Below are positions 54,609-63,522 of a stretch of 64,000 bases of DNA, in pieces. The position numbers and the translations under genes were made by a program. Source of the DNA: Defluviicoccus sp. (lineage in GTDB: Bacteria > Pseudomonadota > Alphaproteobacteria > MPNO01); the NCBI GenBank assembly GCA_022823775.1, contig JAJEHI010000131.1, forward strand, positions 1 to 64,000. The letters run 5' to 3'. Position 1 is the stretch's first letter. Each line of letters starts with the position of its first letter. The notes under the pieces are model-generated. The model was not told where the DNA came from. It saw only the letters and a list, made by a program, of their open reading frames with translations, and did no database searches.

Positions 54609-56009
54609 TCATTCTTCGATGCCGGTGCCGTACCAGCGTTCTCGGGCCTTGCGGTAGTTCTCGCGGGGATCGTAGAGCTCGACTTCGAGCTCCAGGCCCC
54701 TGGCGGTGAGCTTCGCCACCGCCGAGCGCAACGCGTAGGTCGCAACCACCAGATCGCGCCGTGCCCTCACCAGGCTGACCCGCGCATCGAGGAGCTCCTG
54801 CTCCGCGTCCAGCACGTCGAGCACGGTGCGAGATCCGACCAGGGCCTCCTGCTCGACGCCTTCGAGCGCGATCCGGGCAGCCCTCACGGCTTCGGTGAAG
54901 GCCGCGATCCCGGCCTCGGCGGTCTTGTAGTCTTCCCACCGCTGCGTCGCGGTCGTGGCCGCGGCACGGACCGCCTGCAGGAACTCGTTGCGGCGCTGAA
55001 CCACCGTGTGCCTGGCGGCACGGACCCGCGACGACACCGCGCCGGACTGGTAGAGCGGCACCGTCACCCGTCCGGTCACTTCCATCCTGTCGGTCTCGAT
55101 GTCGGAATCGCTCAGATCGAGGGCGCGGGCGATCTGCCCCGACACGCTTACCGTGGGTCGAAGCTCGCCCTCGACCTCGAGGACCCGCTGCCGGGCGGCA
55201 CGTTCGCCGTGACGCGCCTGGACCACGGCGAAGCTGTCGGAACGCGCCTGGGCCACCGCATCGTCCTCGGTTGCCGGCAGTCCGGAGAGCGGTGCCACCT
55301 CCTCCAGCGCCTCGGCGGGCACGCCCACGATGTTCGCGAAGCTGGCGCGCGAGTCCGTGAGAATGCCGCGCGCCCGGATCAGATCCGCGGTGGCGCGGGA
55401 CAGCCGGGACCGGGCGAGCGCCACGTCGGTGCGCGTGACCTCTCCCACGCGGAACCGGTCGCTGGTCGCCTCGAGCTGCCGCTTGAGCACCCGTTCGTTG
55501 TTCGCGTTGAGCTCGACCACCGCCCGGTCCCGGACGACATCGACGTAAGCGATCAGCGCGGAGAGCAGCACGGTCTGCTCCACCGAGGAGAGCCGCGCGC
55601 GGTCGGCGAGGATCTCTTCCTCCGCGCGGGTCATCTGAGCTTCGTTGCGGCCCCCGCGATAGACGTTCTGGGTTACCGTGAGCCCGGCCTGGAAGGGAAG
55701 GGACTCATCGCCCTCCCGGCCGCCCGGATTCGGCGGCATGGTACGGTTGAACCGGGTGTGTCTGGAGGCTGCCGTACCTTCCACCACCACCCTCGGTCGC
55801 CAGTTGGCCAGCGCCTGGCCGATCAGCTCGTCTCGTCCCCTCACCCGCGCACGCTCCGCGGCGAGCATCGGGCTGTTGCGGTATGCCAGGGCCAGCGCCT
55901 CGTCGATCGTGAGCGCACCCGCCGGCGAGACGGCCGCGGCGCCGAGACCGATGCCGAGAACGCCCATCAGCACGGCCGAAAGCGATGTCCTGCGGACTGC
56001 CAGAGTCAT
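54609..56009 (-). CDS. TolC family outer membrane channel protein
   Basis: A 466-residue protein with an N-terminal signal sequence (LSAVLMGVLGIGLGAAAV, cleavage probably near SPAGA) and two outer membrane efflux protein repeats with long coiled-coil helices (LTIDEALALAYRNSPMLAAE and DRFRVGEVTRTDVALARSRL; FLQAVRAAATTATQRWEDYK). It would form the outer-membrane channel of tripartite efflux or type I secretion. The start overlaps the pcm stop (ATGA at 56006-56009). The following popZ-valS order is conserved in alphaproteobacteria. Confidence 0.93.
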   Translation of the reverse strand: MTLAVRRTSLSAVLMGVLGIGLGAAAVSPAGALTIDEALALAYRNSPMLAAERARVRGRDELIGQALANWRPRVVVEGTAASRHTRFNRTMPPNPGGREGDESLPFQAGLTVTQNVYRGGRNEAQMTRAEEEILADRARLSSVEQTVLLSALIAYVDVVRDRAVVELNANNERVLKRQLEATSDRFRVGEVTRTDVALARSRLSRATADLIRARGILTDSRASFANIVGVPAEALEEVAPLSGLPATEDDAVAQARSDSFAVVQARHGERAARQRVLEVEGELRPTVSVSGQIARALDLSDSDIETDRMEVTGRVTVPLYQSGAVSSRVRAARHTVVQRRNEFLQAVRAAATTATQRWEDYKTAEAGIAAFTEAVRAARIALEGVEQEALVGSRTVLDVLDAEQELLDARVSLVRARRDLVVATYALRSAVAKLTARGLELEVELYDPRENYRKARERWYGTGIEE

Positions 56010-56662
56010 AGTACGAACCGTTCCGTTTTTTCGAACCCGGGAAGCGGCAGCGTGTTGGCGTCGAAGGCCACGCGACGCGATACGCCGTCGCCGCTACGCG
56101 TCGCACACGTCGCGCGCCCCGGGCCGGGACCGTCGGCGACGACCGCCGCCAGACGGCCGCCCTCCGCCAGTTGATCGGTGAGCGCCGCTCCTATCTCGGG
56201 CACCGCTCCACCGATAAGGATTGCGTTATAGGGCGCCTGATCAGGATAACCCTCGCTCAAGGGCCCGTCGACGACAAACACGTTGTCGATGTCGGATTCC
56301 GCAAGATTACGCCGCGCCGTCTCCGCCAGCCCGGAATCGCACTCCAGCGCAACGACGGTCGAGCAAAGCCGGGCGAGGACGGCGCTCGAATAGCCGGTAC
56401 CGCAGCCGATATCGAGAACGACGTCGCCCGGGGATACCGCGAGGAGCTGCACGAGACGCCCGAACACCATCGGCTCCATCACGAACCGGCCGCCGTCGAG
56501 CGGCAGGTCTTCGTCGACATAGGCGACCGAAGCCAGGCGGTCGGGCACGAAGCGTTCCCGGGGGATTTCCAGCAGCGCCGAGAGCAGGGCCTCGTCGACC
56601 ACCTTGTTGGTGCGCAGCTGGCTGTCGACCATGGAACGCCGCTGGGCGGCAAACTGCGCCAT
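56006..56662 (-). CDS. pcm: Protein-L-isoaspartate O-methyltransferase family protein
   Basis: A 218-residue SAM-dependent methyltransferase of the PCMT group. It has MVDSQLRTNKVVDEALLSAL at the N-terminus, RERFVPDRLASVAYVDEDLP, and the SAM motif VLDIGCGTGYSSAVLARL. The residue pattern around MEPMVFGRLVQLL varies from true Pcm (which has TISQPHMH), so isoaspartate repair is not certain; relatives in this synteny are annotated the same way. It is translationally coupled to the TolC-family gene. Confidence 0.85.
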   Translation of the reverse strand: MAQFAAQRRSMVDSQLRTNKVVDEALLSALLEIPRERFVPDRLASVAYVDEDLPLDGGRFVMEPMVFGRLVQLLAVSPGDVVLDIGCGTGYSSAVLARLCSTVVALECDSGLAETARRNLAESDIDNVFVVDGPLSEGYPDQAPYNAILIGGAVPEIGAALTDQLAEGGRLAAVVADGPGPGRATCATRSGDGVSRRVAFDANTLPLPGFEKTERFVL

Positions 56663-56846
56663 CCTGCCTCCTTCGGACCCCCGCGTCGTCGTTCGGGTTG
56701 CGGTTCCGCGTCGTACGGCCGCCAGGGCCCCCGTCCTTGCCCCGTCCTATACAAATTCCTCGCCACCGACACAACGCTCCGGGGACCGCACGGTCCACCC
56801 GTTCCCCTCCCGCACGGAATGGCGTAAAAGAAACGCCGCTCGCGCC

Positions 56847-56920
56847 GGCCCGGTGGGAGAGTGGCTATCCAGCGGACTGCAAATCCGTTTACAGCGGTTC
56901 GAATCCGCTCCGGGCCTCCA
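56847..56920 (+). tRNA. tRNA-Cys (anticodon GCA)
   Basis: A full cloverleaf: acceptor GGCCCGG pairs with CCGGGCC, the anticodon stem GCGGA/TCCGT flanks loop CTGCAAA with anticodon GCA, and the T arm is AGCGG-TTCGAAT-CCGCT. The discriminator is T (U73), the identity mark of tRNA-Cys. CCA is encoded at 56918-56920. Confidence 0.97.
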
Positions 56921-56994
56921 GCGCTTGCGCGGTTCGCATCACCTTCGACCCGTTCTATAGTTGAGCCGTCGCCATGAACCGACGGAGCCGACGC

Positions 56995-57957
56995 ATGACC
57001 GCCGAACGACGGATTGCCGGCGTGGGATCGCTCGAGGACCTTTATGCCGAACTCGGAGGCGTGGAGATGACCGCCGGGTGGATCGACCGGGACGAGCCGA
57101 TCCTGAGACCCGAACCCGATACCGGTTTCCGGCCGCAGCACTGGCGCTACGCGGTCGCCAAGCCGGCGCTGGACGCCGCGGGGCGGCTGATCAACACCGA
57201 ACTCGCGGAACGCCGCAATCTCGTGATGCGGAACCCGGTCGATCCGGACGGGGTCGCGACCACGCGCACGCTGGTCTCTGCCTACCAGATGATCCTGCCC
57301 GGCGAGAAGGCGCGGTCCCACCGCCACGCGCCGCACGCGCTCCGCGTCATCATCGACGCCGAGGGCGCCTATTCGACCGTCGACGGGGTGAAGACGCCGA
57401 TGGAGACCGGCGACATCGTGCTCACCCCCGGCTGGCAATGGCACGGCCACGGCCATGACGGGGACGAGCCCGCCTACTGGTTCGACGGGCTCGACGTGCC
57501 GCTCGTGCACCTGCTGGAGCCGATGTTCGTCGAGGACCATCCGGACGGTTTCGAGGAAGTCGAGCTGGTGACCGAGGATTCTCCGCTCCGTTTCTCGTGG
57601 GACGGGTTGTGCAAGGCGCTCGACGAGGCGGACCCCGACCCCGAAGGCGTCGAAGGTACGCGTATCCGGCTCGATGCGCCGGACATGCCTACGATGGCGC
57701 TCGACGTACACCGTTTCGAATCCGGCGAGGAAACCCGGCCGGTTCGCTCCACGACCAACGCGATCTACTGCGTCATGCAGGGCCGCGGCACGACGACCGT
57801 CGACGGCGAGCGGATTTCCTGGGAGCGCGGCGACACGTTCGCGGGGCCGATGTGGCGGAGCGTCGCGCACAGCGTCGACGAGGACGCGGTCGTCTTCCGG
57901 ATGAGCGACGAGCCGCTGATGAAGTTCGCCAAGTATTACCGGCGCGAGCTGGTCTGA
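56995..57957 (+). CDS. Gentisate/salicylate dioxygenase-like bicupin
   Basis: A 320-residue protein with two cupin domains. The N-terminal domain has the metal-site histidines of the gentisate 1,2-dioxygenase family: SHRHAPHALRVIIDAEG followed by TPGWQWHGHGHDG. The C-terminal domain (TTNAIYCVMQGRGTTTVDGE) has a weaker set. The enzyme would cleave gentisate, salicylate or a 1-hydroxy-2-naphthoate-type ring using Fe(II). ATG 56995 was chosen because GGAG lies 7 bases before it; a start at 56974 adds 7 residues. It converges with a PaaK-like ligase gene. Confidence 0.88.
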   Translation: MTAERRIAGVGSLEDLYAELGGVEMTAGWIDRDEPILRPEPDTGFRPQHWRYAVAKPALDAAGRLINTELAERRNLVMRNPVDPDGVATTRTLVSAYQMILPGEKARSHRHAPHALRVIIDAEGAYSTVDGVKTPMETGDIVLTPGWQWHGHGHDGDEPAYWFDGLDVPLVHLLEPMFVEDHPDGFEEVELVTEDSPLRFSWDGLCKALDEADPDPEGVEGTRIRLDAPDMPTMALDVHRFESGEETRPVRSTTNAIYCVMQGRGTTTVDGERISWERGDTFAGPMWRSVAHSVDEDAVVFRMSDEPLMKFAKYYRRELV

Positions 57958-57969
57958 CCGCGCGGACGC

Positions 57970-59280
57970 TCAGTCCGGCGTTCCGCGCCGATCGATAAAG
58001 CGGTTCTGCTTCACCGCGCCGGCGAACTCCCGTTCGAGCGTACCTGGCTCGATGACCTCGATGTCCGGCGAGAGTTCGAAGGTCTCCCGTACCGATTGCA
58101 CGAGCGCCTCGCCGATGGCGCCCGCGTCGGCGCCGCTGGCAACTTCGATGGAGATTCTGAGCGTATCCAGGGCCTCGGTCTCCATCGCCTCGATCTTGAA
58201 ATCGGCGATCGCCGGCCTGCGATAGAGGAAATCCTCCATATCGGCCTGGTTGATGTTGATGCCGCGCACCTTGAAGAAACCCGCCGTTCGAGCGGCATGC
58301 CGGATCATCGGAAACACGCTGAACGGCCCGTCGGTCTCGCCGCGATCGACGAAGCGGACGTAATCGCCGGTCTCCCAGCGCAGGAACGGCGTCATCGTGT
58401 TGTTCCAGAGCGGAGTCACCACCAAGAGGCCCATTTCGCCGTCCGGCACGGGCTCCTTGGTCTCCGCATCGACCACCTCGACAAAGTACTGGTCGGTCCA
58501 GATATGCATGCCGTCGTGCCGGTCGGTCTCGCTCGCCATCGCCGAGCCTTCCGTGATGCCGAACTGATCGTAGAGCTCTGCGCCCCACAGGCGTTCCAGG
58601 CGCTCACGCTTTCCAGGCGAGACCGGCTCGGCGGCGGTAAGGATCTTTTTCACCGAACCCGCCGCGAGGTCGATGCCGAGGCGTTCGGCGTGCTGGGCGA
58701 GCTGCAGCGTGTAGCTCGCCATGCCGGCGATCACGGTCGGGCGCAAGGTGCGGATCAGCTCGAGCTGGAGCGCGGTCGGGGTGTTGTTGCCCGACCCGCA
58801 GGTCACCACGCCGGCGCCGAGCTGTTGCGCGGCGCGGGCATAGGCGAGGCCCACCGGGTGGATGCCGAGCGGGAAGCAGACATGGACAAGGTCGCCCGGC
58901 CCGCAGCCGGCGGCGGTCTGGAGGCGCCTGAACCCTTCCATGCCATGGCGCATGTCGGCCGCCGAACGCGGGTAGAACAGCGGCTTGCCGGTTACGCCGC
59001 CGGAACGCCAGTACTCCACCGCCGCATCGCGTCCGGCGATGCAGAAATCCTCGTGGAACGTCTCCGCCGGGAGTGCGCGCAACTCGTCCTTGGTCAGGAT
59101 CGGGATCTTGCGCCACTCGTCGGGATCGTGGAGCCGGGCGGTATCGATACGATCGAGACGCCCGGCGAAGAAGCGCGACCGCTTCGCCCGTTCGACCGCG
59201 ATCGGCAAGCGCTCGCGCCAGATCGCCTCGATCTCGTCCCGCGAGCGCGGCAGCGGCAGGGGATAGTCAGGCTCGGCCAT
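57970..59280 (-). CDS. Phenylacetate-CoA ligase (PaaK) family protein
   Basis: A 436-residue PaaK-type adenylating enzyme. The nucleotide loop reads YWRSGGVTGKPLFYPRS, and AELYDQFGITEGSAMASETD and LLVVTPLWNNTMTPFLRWET (with GDYVRF) are the later PaaK blocks. The C-terminal AMP-binding domain with FFKVRGININQADMED is complete. It would activate a phenylacetate-like or hydroxybenzoate-like acid to its CoA ester. It lies 9 bases after the ANL ligase gene on the same strand. Confidence 0.9.
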   Translation of the reverse strand: MAEPDYPLPLPRSRDEIEAIWRERLPIAVERAKRSRFFAGRLDRIDTARLHDPDEWRKIPILTKDELRALPAETFHEDFCIAGRDAAVEYWRSGGVTGKPLFYPRSAADMRHGMEGFRRLQTAAGCGPGDLVHVCFPLGIHPVGLAYARAAQQLGAGVVTCGSGNNTPTALQLELIRTLRPTVIAGMASYTLQLAQHAERLGIDLAAGSVKKILTAAEPVSPGKRERLERLWGAELYDQFGITEGSAMASETDRHDGMHIWTDQYFVEVVDAETKEPVPDGEMGLLVVTPLWNNTMTPFLRWETGDYVRFVDRGETDGPFSVFPMIRHAARTAGFFKVRGININQADMEDFLYRRPAIADFKIEAMETEALDTLRISIEVASGADAGAIGEALVQSVRETFELSPDIEVIEPGTLEREFAGAVKQNRFIDRRGTPD

Positions 59281-59289
59281 GTCTCTCTC

Positions 59290-60942
59290 CTAGGCGTCGC
59301 CGAGCGCTCGGGCGCGTTCCCGCAGCACGAACTTCTGGACCTTTCCGGTGGACGTCTTGGGCAGGTCGCAGAACACCACCGTCTTCGGAGCCTTGAAATG
59401 GGCGAGGTTGTCGCGGCAGAACGCGATGATATCCGCCTCGGTCGCTTTCTCGCCCTCCTTCAGGGTGACGAAGGCGCAGGGCGTCTCGCCCCACTTGTCG
59501 TCGGGGCGCGCGGTGACCGCGGCTTCGAGAACGGCGGGATGCCGGTAGAGCACACCCTCGACCTCGATGCTGGAAATGTTCTCGCCCCCCGAAATGATGA
59601 TGTCCTTGGAACGGTCCCTGAGCTCGACATAGCCGTCCTCGTGCCAAACGCCGAGATCGCCGGAATGGAACCACCCGCCGGCGAACGCCTCTTCCGTCGC
59701 CCGCGGGTTCTTGAGGTAGCCCTTCATCACGATGTTGCCGCGGTGGAAGACCTCGCCCATCGTCTCGCCGTCCCTGGGCACCGGGTCCAGGGTATCGGCG
59801 TCGGCCACCATGATGTCCTCCTGGACCGTGTAGGCGACCCCTTGGCGCGCCTTGAGTCCGGCCCGCGCCGCCGAAGGCAGGGCGTCCCAGTCCTGGTGCC
59901 AGGCGCATACCACGTCCGGCCCGTAAGTCTCGGTCAGGCCGTAGACGTGAGTGATCCGGAAACCCGCCGATTCCATCGCCTCGATGACCGTCGCGGGCGG
60001 CGGCGCGCCGGCGGTCATCGCCTCCACCCGGCGGGGAAGCGGACGCTTTTCGCTCTCCGGCGCGTTGGCCAGCATGTTGAGGACGACCGGCGCGCCGCAG
60101 AAATGGGTCACGCCGTCGTCGGCGATGGCGCGGTAGATCGGCCCCGCCTCGACCCGGCGCAGGCAGACATGGGTGCCGGCCAGCGCCGTGATCGTCCAGG
60201 GAAAGCACCAGCCGTTGCAGTGGAACATCGGCAGGGTCCAGAGATAGACCGGGTGCGGCGGGATCGCCTGCGCGACCAGGTTTCCGAGCGCGTTGAGATA
60301 TGCGCCGCGGTGGTGATAGACGACGCCCTTCGGGTTGCCCGTCGTGCCGGAGGTGTAGTTGAGCGCGATGGCGTCCCATTCGTCCTCCGGCGGCCGCCAG
60401 TCGTACCCGGGATCGCCGGAGCCAATGAAATTCTCGTATTCGATATCCCCGACGAGATCGCCGCCCTCGGCCGTCGGATCGTTGATATCGATCACAACGG
60501 GTCGCCGGTCCAGACGGCTCAGCGCGTCCGCCACGACCGGCGAGAACTCCCGGTCGGTGAGCAGGACCTTGGCTTCGCCGTGGCCCAGAATGAACGCGAC
60601 GGTCTCGGCGTCGAGCCGGACGTTGACGGTGTTGAGCACCGCGCCGGTCATCGGCACGCCGAAATGGGCCTCGAATATCGCCGGCACGTTGGGCGCGAAG
60701 ACCGCCACGGTATCGCCCTTGCCGATCCCCCGTTCCGTTAGCGCCGAGGCCAGGGCCCGGCAGCGCCGTTCGGTCTCGCGCCATGTGAAGCGACGTTCGC
60801 CGTACGCCACCGAGATGCCGTCGGGATAGACGTTCGCGGTACGCTTGAGGAAGCTGAGCGGCGTCAACGCCGCGAAATTCGCCGCGTTCTTTTCAAGTCC
60901 GTCGTCATACTGAGTCCCGCGTCGCGGGGCGCGATCGGACAT
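59290..60942 (-). CDS. AMP-forming acyl-CoA ligase
   Basis: A 550-residue ANL-superfamily enzyme. Motif A3 is LNYTSGTTGNPKGVVYHHRG (about 195-214), followed by TLPMFHCNGWCFPW, HVYGLTETYGPDVVC, WFHSGDLGVWHEDGYVELRD, ISGGENISSIEVEGVLYRHP and the catalytic lysine in TSTGKVQKFVLRER. This set is typical of the medium-chain/3-methylmercaptopropionate CoA ligase (DmdB-like) group. ATG 60942 has GGAGG 6 bases upstream, which decides it over a start 60 bases earlier. It is co-directional with the PaaK-like gene. Confidence 0.93.
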   Translation of the reverse strand: MSDRAPRRGTQYDDGLEKNAANFAALTPLSFLKRTANVYPDGISVAYGERRFTWRETERRCRALASALTERGIGKGDTVAVFAPNVPAIFEAHFGVPMTGAVLNTVNVRLDAETVAFILGHGEAKVLLTDREFSPVVADALSRLDRRPVVIDINDPTAEGGDLVGDIEYENFIGSGDPGYDWRPPEDEWDAIALNYTSGTTGNPKGVVYHHRGAYLNALGNLVAQAIPPHPVYLWTLPMFHCNGWCFPWTITALAGTHVCLRRVEAGPIYRAIADDGVTHFCGAPVVLNMLANAPESEKRPLPRRVEAMTAGAPPPATVIEAMESAGFRITHVYGLTETYGPDVVCAWHQDWDALPSAARAGLKARQGVAYTVQEDIMVADADTLDPVPRDGETMGEVFHRGNIVMKGYLKNPRATEEAFAGGWFHSGDLGVWHEDGYVELRDRSKDIIISGGENISSIEVEGVLYRHPAVLEAAVTARPDDKWGETPCAFVTLKEGEKATEADIIAFCRDNLAHFKAPKTVVFCDLPKTSTGKVQKFVLRERARALGDA

Positions 60943-61038
60943 TCCCGACCTCCGGAAGAACCATGACGATCGAGAGAATAGACCGGAGTTCGGTGGAAGC
61001 AACCGACGCGGCGTGGAACGGATGCAAGCGGAACGGGC

Positions 61039-61260
61039 CTATTCCGGCCTGGCCGGGCTGCCTCCGGGCTTGCCCTGTTCCCTGTCGTCTTCCCTGATAG
61101 CGTCCTTGACGACGGTGCCGACGGCCTCGGCGCCCGCCGCAACGGTCGAGCCCACGGCGACGATCCCGCCGCAGCCGGAGAGCGCGACGGCGAGCCCCAG
61201 GGCCGCGCAGGCGTACGCCCATCGATACGCGGGGCGGGCAAGCTTCACGGGCCGCTCCAC
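61039..61260 (-). CDS. Small lipoprotein
   Basis: A 73-residue protein with a basic N-terminus, a hydrophobic core (WAYACAALGLAVALSG) and a lipobox ending at Cys30 (ALSGC). The mature part is short (GGIVAVGSTVAAGAEAVGTV) and ends in a charged tail. It is likely anchored to the membrane and of unknown role. Confidence 0.8.
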   Translation of the reverse strand: MERPVKLARPAYRWAYACAALGLAVALSGCGGIVAVGSTVAAGAEAVGTVVKDAIREDDREQGKPGGSPARPE

Positions 61261-61332
61261 ACATCCTCCATCGAGCGCCCGACTATACGCCGAATCGCCC
61301 GTCCGACTTCCACGATCGCGGCAATGCGTAGC

Positions 61333-62217
61333 TCAATCGCCCCGATCGAACGAGAACCGGAACGTTTCGCCCGCGCTCTTCACCCTGCCTCCCGTCGGTG
61401 CCGGGAAATGCGCCGGCAGCACGAGGACTCCGCCATCGGCGTGGCGCTCCAGGAATATCCGGCGGGTGAGATGCGACTGCTCCGGATCGACGCAGAAGCA
61501 GCTGCTGAGCGCGGGCTCGGCGCATTGCAGCGGGTGGTGCATCATGTCGCCGGTCATCACCGCTTCCGCGCCGCCGTCCCCGATGCGAACGCAGACATGG
61601 CCCGGCGTGTGGCCGCGCGAAGGCTCCAGTCGGACCCACGCGTCGATCTCGTGGTCCCCCGATACGAAGTCGACCTGGCCTGCCTCGATCACCGGCAGGA
61701 TGCTGTCCTCGTAGAACGGATCGTCGACGAATCGTTCCGTTTCGTACTCCGCCTGCCAGAAGTCCCACTCCTCGCGGTCGAACAGGTACCGCGCATTGGG
61801 AAAGGTCGGGACCCATCGCCCGTCGAGGAGACGCGTGTTCCAGCCGACGTGATCGACATGGAGATGGGTGCAGAGCACGAAGTCGACCGCCTCCGGCGTC
61901 ACCCCCGCATTGGCGAGGTTCTCGAGATAGGGCCAGGTCTTCCGGTGATAACGCACCTTTCCCGGCCGTTCCCGGTCGTTGCCGCTGCAGGTGTCGACCA
62001 GGATCAGGCTCCGCGGCGTGCGGATCACGAAGCTGTGGAAGGAGATGACCAGCATCCCCGTTGCCGGTTCCAGCAATGCCGGTTCCAGCCATTCCCTGTG
62101 CCGGGCGATAATCTCTTCCGTGACCTCGGGCAACAGCATCGCCGGGGGCGTCAGCGGCTGCTGAAACTCGACCACCCGGTCGATGCGGACCCTCCCGACC
62201 GACCAGCCCCCGGTCAT
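61333..62217 (-). CDS. MBL-fold metallohydrolase
   Basis: A 294-residue metallo-beta-lactamase-fold enzyme. The metal motif is CTHLHVDHVGWN, and further ligands lie in EPSRGHTPGHVCVRIGD, VMTGDMMHHPLQC and LVLPAHFPAPTGG. It is related to lactonases and glyoxalase II-like thioester hydrolases. Its ATG overlaps the stop of the DUF1330 gene (ATGA, 62214-62217), so the two are coupled. Confidence 0.92.
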   Translation of the reverse strand: MTGGWSVGRVRIDRVVEFQQPLTPPAMLLPEVTEEIIARHREWLEPALLEPATGMLVISFHSFVIRTPRSLILVDTCSGNDRERPGKVRYHRKTWPYLENLANAGVTPEAVDFVLCTHLHVDHVGWNTRLLDGRWVPTFPNARYLFDREEWDFWQAEYETERFVDDPFYEDSILPVIEAGQVDFVSGDHEIDAWVRLEPSRGHTPGHVCVRIGDGGAEAVMTGDMMHHPLQCAEPALSSCFCVDPEQSHLTRRIFLERHADGGVLVLPAHFPAPTGGRVKSAGETFRFSFDRGD

Positions 62218-62498
62218 TCGCCGACGATTACCAGCTTGCTGTCGGAGGCCTCCTGCCGCATCGGGATCAGCTTCTGGTACGAGGGCCCTTCGTACCAGGC
62301 CTTGAGGGCGGCCATGGAGTCGAACTCCACGACGACCAGCCTCTCGGGCTCCCAGTCGCCTTCCAGCCTTTCGCCAGGACCCATCGCAACGACCCTGCCG
62401 CCCGCCGCCTGGGTATCCGCGACAGCGAGCTCGACATACTCCTTCATCAATTCGGGATCCTTGACGTTTCGCGTCTCCGCGATCAGGTAGGCGGCCAT
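62214..62498 (-). CDS. DUF1330 family protein
   Basis: A 94-residue ferredoxin-like dimeric alpha-beta barrel protein: MAAYLIAETRNVKDPELMKE, VVEFDSMAALKAWYEGPSYQ. DUF1330 members are small and of unknown activity, often in catabolic operons. It is translationally coupled to the MBL-fold gene and lies 58 bases downstream of a cupin gene. Confidence 0.9.
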   Translation of the reverse strand: MAAYLIAETRNVKDPELMKEYVELAVADTQAAGGRVVAMGPGERLEGDWEPERLVVVEFDSMAALKAWYEGPSYQKLIPMRQEASDSKLVIVGE

Positions 62499-62556
62499 CG
62501 AATCCTGCTCCCCTTGCGGTTGCTCCCGGCGCGATCCCTTGCGGGCGGAAAAGCGA

Positions 62557-62985
62557 TCAGGCTTCGACCGGTGCTTTCTTCGCCATAAGGTCTTCCATCG
62601 TCCCCCCTTTGGCCGGACCGTCGTAATAGACGTTGGGGGTTTCGAACATCACCAGCATCAGCGCGCCGTCGGGCGATGTCGCGACATGGCGGTTGCCGGC
62701 GGGCCGCCAGACATACTGGCCGGGGCCGCAGACGCCGTCATGGTCCTCCAGCGAACCTTCCAGGATGTAGCTCTGTTCGAGGCCGGTATGCTCGTGATCC
62801 GGAATCGTAGCGCCCGGTTCCATCTTCACCAGCATGGTCCGGACGCCGCCGTTCTCGTCCTGCAACAGAATCTTCGCCGAGACGCCCTCGAACGGCGATT
62901 GCTGCCATTCCAGGGAGTCGACGTCGACATAGCGGGACGCAAGTTCGTCGATGCCCGTATGGGCGTCTGTGTTCGGTGTCTGCAC
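62557..62985 (-). CDS. Single-domain cupin (ChrR-like)
   Basis: A 142-residue cupin. The first motif is PGATIPDHEHTGLEQSYILEG with metal-type residues His, His, Glu, and the second is PGQYVWRPAGNRHVATSPDG. This is like ChrR-type cupins and acetylacetone-cleaving dioxygenases. The start was set at GTG 62985 because GGAGG lies 7 bases upstream, and an earlier in-frame ATG at 63042 falls in the region of the Rieske pseudogene. It is first in a three-gene run with DUF1330 and MBL. Confidence 0.85.
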   Translation of the reverse strand: MQTPNTDAHTGIDELASRYVDVDSLEWQQSPFEGVSAKILLQDENGGVRTMLVKMEPGATIPDHEHTGLEQSYILEGSLEDHDGVCGPGQYVWRPAGNRHVATSPDGALMLVMFETPNVYYDGPAKGGTMEDLMAKKAPVEA

Positions 62986-63073
62986 GGTCTTTCCTCCCGA
63001 ATATCCCGTGAGAATCCTCCACCCGGAAGCGAAGGATGTCAACGAGCGCGCCGCTTCGGACCTCTTCGAAAGC

Positions 63074-63370
63074 CTATCCGCGAGCCGCCGCGCGGTCGCG
63101 GTAGAAATTGCCGGCGCCGATGTCGCAGGGCGGCGTTATGAGCCCCGGACGGCCGCGGAGATCGCGGAACAGGATCAGGTCTTCGCCCAGCATCCGCGCT
63201 TCGCGCGGCCTGTCGCCCAGACGATTCGAAAGCTCGACCGGATGCCACTAGCGGCGCATCCATTCCCCTCACGGCGTGCCCGGTCCGACTTCGGTGATTT
63301 CCGGGTCGTGCGTCCGCGGCCCGCGCCCGTAGGCGCTTCCCGTGTCGTCCGCTCTCGTCGATCGGCTCAT
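63074..63370 (-). pseudogene. Decayed N-terminus of a Rieske oxygenase (phthalate 4,5-dioxygenase type)
   Basis: On the minus strand a frame starts MSRSTRADDTGSAYGRG and then reads DPEITEVGPGTP, a stop (63269-63271), GEWMRR, a stop (63248-63250), WHPVELSNRLGDRPRE, ARMLGEDLILFRDLRGRPGL and a third stop (63074-63076). GPGTPxGEWMRRYWHPVxLS is the familiar opening of phthalate-dioxygenase-like Rieske proteins, with Y turned to a stop. The Rieske cysteine-histidine pair that should follow is partly gone (PPCDIGAGNF) and the catalytic domain is missing. GGGGAAAGG lies before the old start. Confidence 0.8.
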
Positions 63371-63522
63371 GGACGATGCCTTTCCCCGGGTCACGCGGCG
63401 AGCAGTGTCCGGAATTGGAAGTTCCCGTTCAACCTTCCCGAACATGGGGTGTCCTGTTCCGGCCGCGAAGGACTCGCCCTAGAATGCGCCTCCGATCTTT
63501 CGAACCAGCGAGGCCGCGACCG
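63371..63522. other. Gap between Rieske pseudogene and PrpF-family gene
   Basis: These 152 bases lie between the divergent pseudogene and PrpF-like gene. No RNA gene, repeat or clear promoter was recognised; the ribosome site for the PrpF gene (GAGG) is within the last 14 bases. Confidence 0.5.

Noticed and set aside
58096-60741. 881-codon open frame on the plus strand opposite the two ligase genes
   Set aside because: The minus strand carries full PaaK and ANL motifs; the plus frame shows only His/Arg/Asp-rich shadow sequence.
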